A stretch of DNA of 64,000 nucleotides from Sphingopyxis sp. JAI108 (GTDB taxonomy: Bacteria; Pseudomonadota; Alphaproteobacteria; Sphingomonadales; Sphingomonadaceae), in assembly GCF_013410105.1 (NCBI RefSeq), contig NZ_JACCCJ010000002.1, positions 1-64,000 of the forward strand, written 5' to 3'. The position numbers and the translations under genes were made by a program. Positions 59,941 through 64,000 of this stretch are shown piece by piece. Under the pieces are notes generated by a model. That model was not told the DNA's origin, did no database searches, and saw nothing but the letters and a program-made list of their open reading frames with translations. Position 1 is the stretch's first letter. Each line of letters starts with the position of its first letter.

Positions 59941-61035
59941 ATGAGCGATATCGAGGCCATCCAGACCCAATTGCTGGGCGACATCGAAGCCGCGGCCGAC
60001 GTGGGCGCGGTCGAGGCGCTGCGCGTCGCCGCGCTCGGCAAGGCGGGGAGCATCACCGGACTGCTCAAGACGCTCGGCGGCATGAGCCCCGAGGAACGGC
60101 AGGTGCAGGGGCCGGCGATCCATGGCCTGCGCGAGAGCGTCACCGCCGCGCTCGCCGCGCGCAAAGCAGTGCTCGACGCCGAGGCGCTCGACGTCAAGCT
60201 CGCCGCCGAAGCGATCGACATGACGCTCCCCGCCGAGGCGGGCCCGCGCGGCAGCGTCCATCCGGTTTCGCAGGTCATGGACGAACTCGCCGAAATCTTC
60301 GCCGACATGGGTTTCGCCGTCGCCACCGGCCCCGAAATCGAGGACGACTGGCACAATTTCACCGCACTCAATATCCCCGAGACGCATCCGGCGCGGGCGA
60401 TGCACGACACCTTCTATTTCCCCGACAAGGACGCCGAAGGCCGCGCGATGCTGCTGCGCACGCACACCTCGCCGGTGCAGATCCGCACGATGATGTCGCA
60501 GGAGCCGCCGATCCGCATCATCGCGCCCGGCCGCGTCTATCGCAGCGACAGCGATGCGACGCACACGCCGATGTTCCATCAGGTCGAAGGTCTCGTCATC
60601 GATCGCGGCATCCATATGGGGCACCTCAAATACACGCTTGAGACGTTCCTGAAGGCCTATTTCGAGCGCGACGACATCGTGCTGCGGCTGCGCCCGAGCT
60701 ATTTCCCCTTCACCGAACCGTCGGCAGAGGTCGATGTCGGCTATAAACAGGAAAAGGGCCGCCGCATCGTCGGCGGCAATGGCGACGACGAGGGCCATGC
60801 GTGGATGGAGCTGCTTGGCAGCGGTATGGTCAACCGCCGCGTGATTGCCAATTGCGGGCTCGATCCCGACGAATGGCAGGGCTTCGCCTTCGGTGTCGGC
60901 GTCGATCGGCTCGCGATGCTCAAATATGGCATGGATGACCTGCGCGCCTTCTTCGACGGCGATCTCCGCTGGCTCGCGCACTACGGGTTCGGCGCGCTGA
61001 ATGTCCCCACGCTCAGCGGGGGGATTTCGGCATGA
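59941..61035 (+). CDS. pheS: Phenylalanyl-tRNA synthetase alpha subunit
   Basis: The 364-residue catalytic subunit. The coiled-coil N terminus reads [15 protein letters not shown]. Class II motif 1 is near [14 protein letters not shown], motif 2 is in [12 protein letters not shown] and [17 protein letters not shown], and motif 3 is [21 protein letters not shown]. The ATG at 59941 is preferred because AGGA is 9 bases upstream; ATG at 59935 is also in frame. Its stop overlaps pheT by 4 bp. Confidence 0.96.
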   Translation: MSDIEAIQTQLLGDIEAAADVGAVEALRVAALGKAGSITGLLKTLGGMSPEERQVQGPAIHGLRESVTAALAARKAVLDAEALDVKLAAEAIDMTLPAEAGPRGSVHPVSQVMDELAEIFADMGFAVATGPEIEDDWHNFTALNIPETHPARAMHDTFYFPDKDAEGRAMLLRTHTSPVQIRTMMSQEPPIRIIAPGRVYRSDSDATHTPMFHQVEGLVIDRGIHMGHLKYTLETFLKAYFERDDIVLRLRPSYFPFTEPSAEVDVGYKQEKGRRIVGGNGDDEGHAWMELLGSGMVNRRVIANCGLDPDEWQGFAFGVGVDRLAMLKYGMDDLRAFFDGDLRWLAHYGFGALNVPTLSGGISA

Positions 61036-63416
61036 AGATCACCCTCGACTGGCTCCGCGAACATCTGGACGGCGACTATTCGGTCGCCGACGTCGTCGCG
61101 ACGCTCAATCGCATCGGCCACGAGGTCGAAGGCGTCGAGAATCCGGCCGAGAAGCTGGCCGGCTTCCGCGTCGCGAAGGTGCTGACCGCCGAGAAGCATC
61201 CGCAGGCCGACAAGCTGCAGGTGCTGACCGTCGATAGCGGCGACGGCGTGCCGCTCACCGTCGTCTGCGGGGCCCCCAATGCGCGCGCAGGCCTGATCGG
61301 CGTGCTCGGCCTGCCCGGCGCGGTCGTGCCGGCGAACGGCATGGAGTTGGAGGTCGCCGCCGTGCGCGGTGTCGAATCGAACGGCATGATGTGCTCGACG
61401 CGCGAGCTTGAGCTCGGCGACGACCATGACGGGATCATCGAGCTGCCGGACGACGCGCCGGTCGGCACGCCCTTCGCCGATTATGCGGGCGCGAGCGATC
61501 CGGTGGTCGACATCTCGATCACGCCGAACCGGCAGGACTGCATGGGCGTGCGCGGGATCGCGCGCGACCTCGCCGCCGCCGGGCTCGGCGCGCTGAAACC
61601 GCTCGAGGTCCCGACGATCATCGGGACAAGCGCCCCCGCGACCGAAATCCGGACCGACGATGTCGAAGCCTGCCCCGCCTTCTTCGGCCGCACGATCGGC
61701 GGCGTCACCAACGGCACCGCGCCCGAATGGATGCGCCGCCGTCTGGAAGCGGTCGGCCAGCGCTCGATCTCGGCGCTCGTCGATATCAGCAATTATGTGA
61801 TGTTCGACCTCGGCCGCCCGAACCATATCTATGATCGCGCCAAGCTGACCGGCGCGCTCGTCGCCCGGCGCGCGAGGGACGGCGAGACCGTCACCGCGCT
61901 GAACGGCAAGGATTATGTGCTCACCGACACGATGACGGTGATCGCCGACGAGCGCGAGGTCCACGACATCGCCGGCATCATGGGCGGCGAACATTCGGGA
62001 TGCAGCGAGACGACGACCGACGTCCTCATCGAGATTGCCTATTTCACCCCCGAGCGCATCGCGCTGACGGGCCAGGCGCTCGGCCTGACCAGCGACGCGC
62101 GCAGCCGTTTCGAACGCGGGGTCGATCCGGCCTTCCTCGACGATGCGACCGCGATCGTCACGGCGCATATCCTGAATATCTGCGGCGGCAATCCGTCGAC
62201 GGTGACGCGCGCGGGCACCCCGCCGGCCGAAGTCAGGACGATCGATTACGACCCCGCGCTGTCGGCGACTTTGGGCGGCATCGCCATCGCGCCCGAGCGG
62301 CAGAAGGACATCCTCGCCGCGCTCGGCTTCGGCGTGATCGAGCAGGGCGGCCGCTGGCTGGTGTCGGTGCCGAGCTGGCGCCGCGACATGGACGGTGCGC
62401 CCGACGTTGTCGAGGAAGTCACACGCATCACGGGCTTCGACGCGATTGCGTCGGTGCCGCTGTCGCGCGCCGACGGGGTGGCAAAGCCGACCGCGACCCC
62501 GGAACAGCTGACCGAACGCCGCCTGCGCCGCGGCGCCGCCGCCGCGGGCTTCCACGAAGCCGTCACCTGGTCGTTCATCAGCGAGGCCGATGCGGCGCCC
62601 TTCGGCGGCGGCGCGTGGAGCCTCGCCAACCCGATCAGTGAAGATCTGAAAGTCATGCGCCCGTCGCTGCTGCCCGGCCTGCTCGGCGCGGCGGCGCGCA
62701 ACCAGAACCGCGGCGCGGAGAGCATCCGCCTGTTCGAGATCGGGCGGCGCTACCTGACGGGCGCCGAACATCCCACGCTGGCGATCCTGATGGCGGGCAA
62801 CAAGCGCGCGCGCGGCTGGCAGGCGGGCAAGGCCGCGCCGTTCGACGCGTTCGACGCCAAGACCGCAGCGCTGGCGCTGCTCGAAGCCGCGGGCGCGCCC
62901 GCCGACCGGCTGCAGGTGATGGAAGCCGTCGCGATCGGCAACATCTGGCACCCCGGCCAGTCGGCGACGCTGCGGCTCGGTCCCAAGGCGGTGCTCGCCG
63001 AATTCGGCGCGCTCCACCCCGCGCTGACTCGCGCCTTCGACGTCGACGGCCCGGTGATTGCGGTGCAGATTTTCCTCGATGCGCTTCCCGCGAAGCGCGC
63101 GAGCGGCCCCGCCCGCGCCGCCTTCGCACCCCCGGCATTGCAATCGGTGCGCCGCGACTTCGCCTTCCTCGCGCCGACGGGCCTGACCGCCGCCGAGCTG
63201 GTGCGCGCGATCCGCGGCGCCGACAAGGCAGCGATCGTCGATGCGCGGCTGTTCGACCGTTTTGCCGGGTCAGGCGTGCCCGAGGGGCAGGTGAGCCTGG
63301 CGGTCGAGGTCGAATTGCAACCGGCCGAGAAAAGCTTCACCGATGCCGAATTGAAGGCGATCGCCGACAAGCTGGTCGCCGCGGCGGCGAAGGTGGGAGC
63401 AACGCTGCGAGGATGA
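61032..63416 (+). CDS. pheT: Phenylalanyl-tRNA synthetase beta subunit
   Basis: A 794-residue beta subunit. The N-terminal tRNA-binding OB domain (about residues 40-150) has [18 protein letters not shown]; the B3/B4 editing domain (about 210-380) and the B5 domain follow. The class II-like core has RVTGF-type motifs, and the C-terminal anticodon-binding (FDX-ACB) domain begins [14 protein letters not shown]. It overlaps pheS by 4 bp as the second gene of the operon. Confidence 0.96.
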   Translation: MKITLDWLREHLDGDYSVADVVATLNRIGHEVEGVENPAEKLAGFRVAKVLTAEKHPQADKLQVLTVDSGDGVPLTVVCGAPNARAGLIGVLGLPGAVVPANGMELEVAAVRGVESNGMMCSTRELELGDDHDGIIELPDDAPVGTPFADYAGASDPVVDISITPNRQDCMGVRGIARDLAAAGLGALKPLEVPTIIGTSAPATEIRTDDVEACPAFFGRTIGGVTNGTAPEWMRRRLEAVGQRSISALVDISNYVMFDLGRPNHIYDRAKLTGALVARRARDGETVTALNGKDYVLTDTMTVIADEREVHDIAGIMGGEHSGCSETTTDVLIEIAYFTPERIALTGQALGLTSDARSRFERGVDPAFLDDATAIVTAHILNICGGNPSTVTRAGTPPAEVRTIDYDPALSATLGGIAIAPERQKDILAALGFGVIEQGGRWLVSVPSWRRDMDGAPDVVEEVTRITGFDAIASVPLSRADGVAKPTATPEQLTERRLRRGAAAAGFHEAVTWSFISEADAAPFGGGAWSLANPISEDLKVMRPSLLPGLLGAAARNQNRGAESIRLFEIGRRYLTGAEHPTLAILMAGNKRARGWQAGKAAPFDAFDAKTAALALLEAAGAPADRLQVMEAVAIGNIWHPGQSATLRLGPKAVLAEFGALHPALTRAFDVDGPVIAVQIFLDALPAKRASGPARAAFAPPALQSVRRDFAFLAPTGLTAAELVRAIRGADKAAIVDARLFDRFAGSGVPEGQVSLAVEVELQPAEKSFTDAELKAIADKLVAAAAKVGATLRG

Positions 63417-63452
63417 TCCGCCCGCTCGGCAGGATGAAAGGGAGCATTTGAT

Positions 63453-64000
63453 ATGGACACCCGCCACCTTGTCGATCGCGAGATCGCGTCGATCATTGAC
63501 CTGTTTCCACGGGTCGACCTCGACGCGGCGCCGATCGCGCAGATTCGCGCCAAGGCGGCGGAGACCTATTCGATCCTGCCCCCGCCGGTGATCTCCCCTG
63601 AACGACTGACCGTGCCGTCGATTCACGGCGGACCCGACATCCCGGTATTCCTCTACCGTCCCGCCCAAACACGCCCCGGCGGCGGCGCGATCCTGCACAT
63701 CCATGGCGGAGGCATGGTGATGGGGTCGGTCGAACAGATGCAGGCCGGACCCGCGCTGCTCGCGGCCTCCGCGGGTGTGCCGGTCGCGTCGGTCGAATAT
63801 CGCCTCGCCCCCGAACATCCCTTTCCCGCGCCGCAGGAAGATTGCCATTCGGCGCTCGCATGGCTTGCAGGACAGGCGCGGGGGTTGGGTTTCGACGCGG
63901 GCCGGATCGTCGTCGCCGGCGAAAGCGCGGGCGGGGGGCTCGCGGCGGCGCTCGCGATCATGGCGCGCGACCTTGGCGGACCGGCTATCGCGGGCCAGCT
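63453..64000 (+). CDS. HSL-family alpha/beta hydrolase, truncated by the window edge
   Basis: A partial esterase or lipase of the hormone-sensitive-lipase family with 182 residues visible. The oxyanion hole motif HGGGMVMG and the nucleophile motif GESAGGG (Ser about residue 157) are present; the acid and histidine lie beyond the edge. The start ATG has GGGAG upstream. The substrate is unknown; the family hydrolyses short acyl esters. Confidence 0.88.
   Translation, partial: MDTRHLVDREIASIIDLFPRVDLDAAPIAQIRAKAAETYSILPPPVISPERLTVPSIHGGPDIPVFLYRPAQTRPGGGAILHIHGGGMVMGSVEQMQAGPALLAASAGVPVASVEYRLAPEHPFPAPQEDCHSALAWLAGQARGLGFDAGRIVVAGESAGGGLAAALAIMARDLGGPAIAGQ

Noticed and set aside
58945-60981. 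Long minus-strand frame across holA and pheS
   Set aside because: No recognisable motif; it spans two secure genes on the other strand.

Overview
The window is high-GC chromosomal DNA, almost fully coding on both strands, from an alphaproteobacterium of the order Sphingomonadales, most likely Sphingopyxis or a close relative. This placement is inferred from gene content: MipZ and DivK, a PgmG-type phosphomannomutase/phosphoglucomutase, MmcB, YdbS/YdbT-type PH proteins, DUF3576 and DUF3572 proteins, tandem large TonB-dependent receptors, RibB with a degenerate RibA half, and GANTC (CcrM) sites. No rRNA, CRISPR, prophage or insertion sequence was seen.

Layout. 0-1.3 kb: periplasmic Cu/Zn superoxide dismutase and two tandem tRNA-Glu genes (CTC and TTC anticodons). 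1.4-7.2 kb: recJ with two PH-domain membrane proteins in an overlapping operon, then a secreted alkyl sulfatase. 7.2-12.1 kb: a small flavodoxin-like protein and a DNA-repair module (ligase-associated DEXH helicase and PdeM nuclease) with a secreted two-domain retropepsin-like protein between them. 12.2-18.1 kb: two tandem paralogous TonB-dependent receptors, each followed by a terminator. 18.2-21.3 kb: divK, divergent from a DUF3572/HAD/RidA/GNAT operon. 21.3-27.4 kb: a Sel1 protein, panC, mipZ, pgmG, lptB and rpoN. 27.5-33.5 kb: the L36 gene, a HAD phosphatase, a low-GC orphan gene, an S9 oligopeptidase, aminopeptidase P and a thioesterase. 33.7-36.8 kb: ribD-ribE and neighbours. 36.3-40.3 kb: mmcB, ssb, feoAB and a COQ9-like gene. 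40.4-46.4 kb: an old-yellow enzyme, the ribB-ribH unit, an ankyrin protein, Sco, a cysteine-cluster protein and a YgjP-type metallopeptidase. 46.5-49.1 kb: a class A PBP and msrB. 49.2-52.1 kb: a type III polyketide synthase, methyltransferase and flavoprotein operon. 52.2-55.6 kb: small secreted proteins, a YggS-type protein and a ThiE-like protein. 55.6-64 kb: leuS-lptE-holA, pheS-pheT and a truncated HSL-type esterase.

Points of most interest. (1) The RibB protein has an N-terminal XRE-type helix-turn-helix, and its C-terminal RibA half has lost the zinc cysteines. A perfect 6+6 bp inverted repeat lies 12 bp upstream of its start codon, next to a TTGACA hexamer, so the enzyme may repress its own gene. 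(2) A compact type III PKS, methyltransferase and flavoprotein operon probably makes a modified pyrone, resorcinol or quinone. (3) Six GANTC sites lie within 141 bp between an outer-membrane-protein gene and a lipoprotein gene, suggesting methylation-dependent, cell-cycle control. (4) A strong minus-strand terminator at 33.5 kb has no gene in front of it, which suggests an unannotated small RNA. (5) A retropepsin-like protein sits inside a DNA-repair gene pair.
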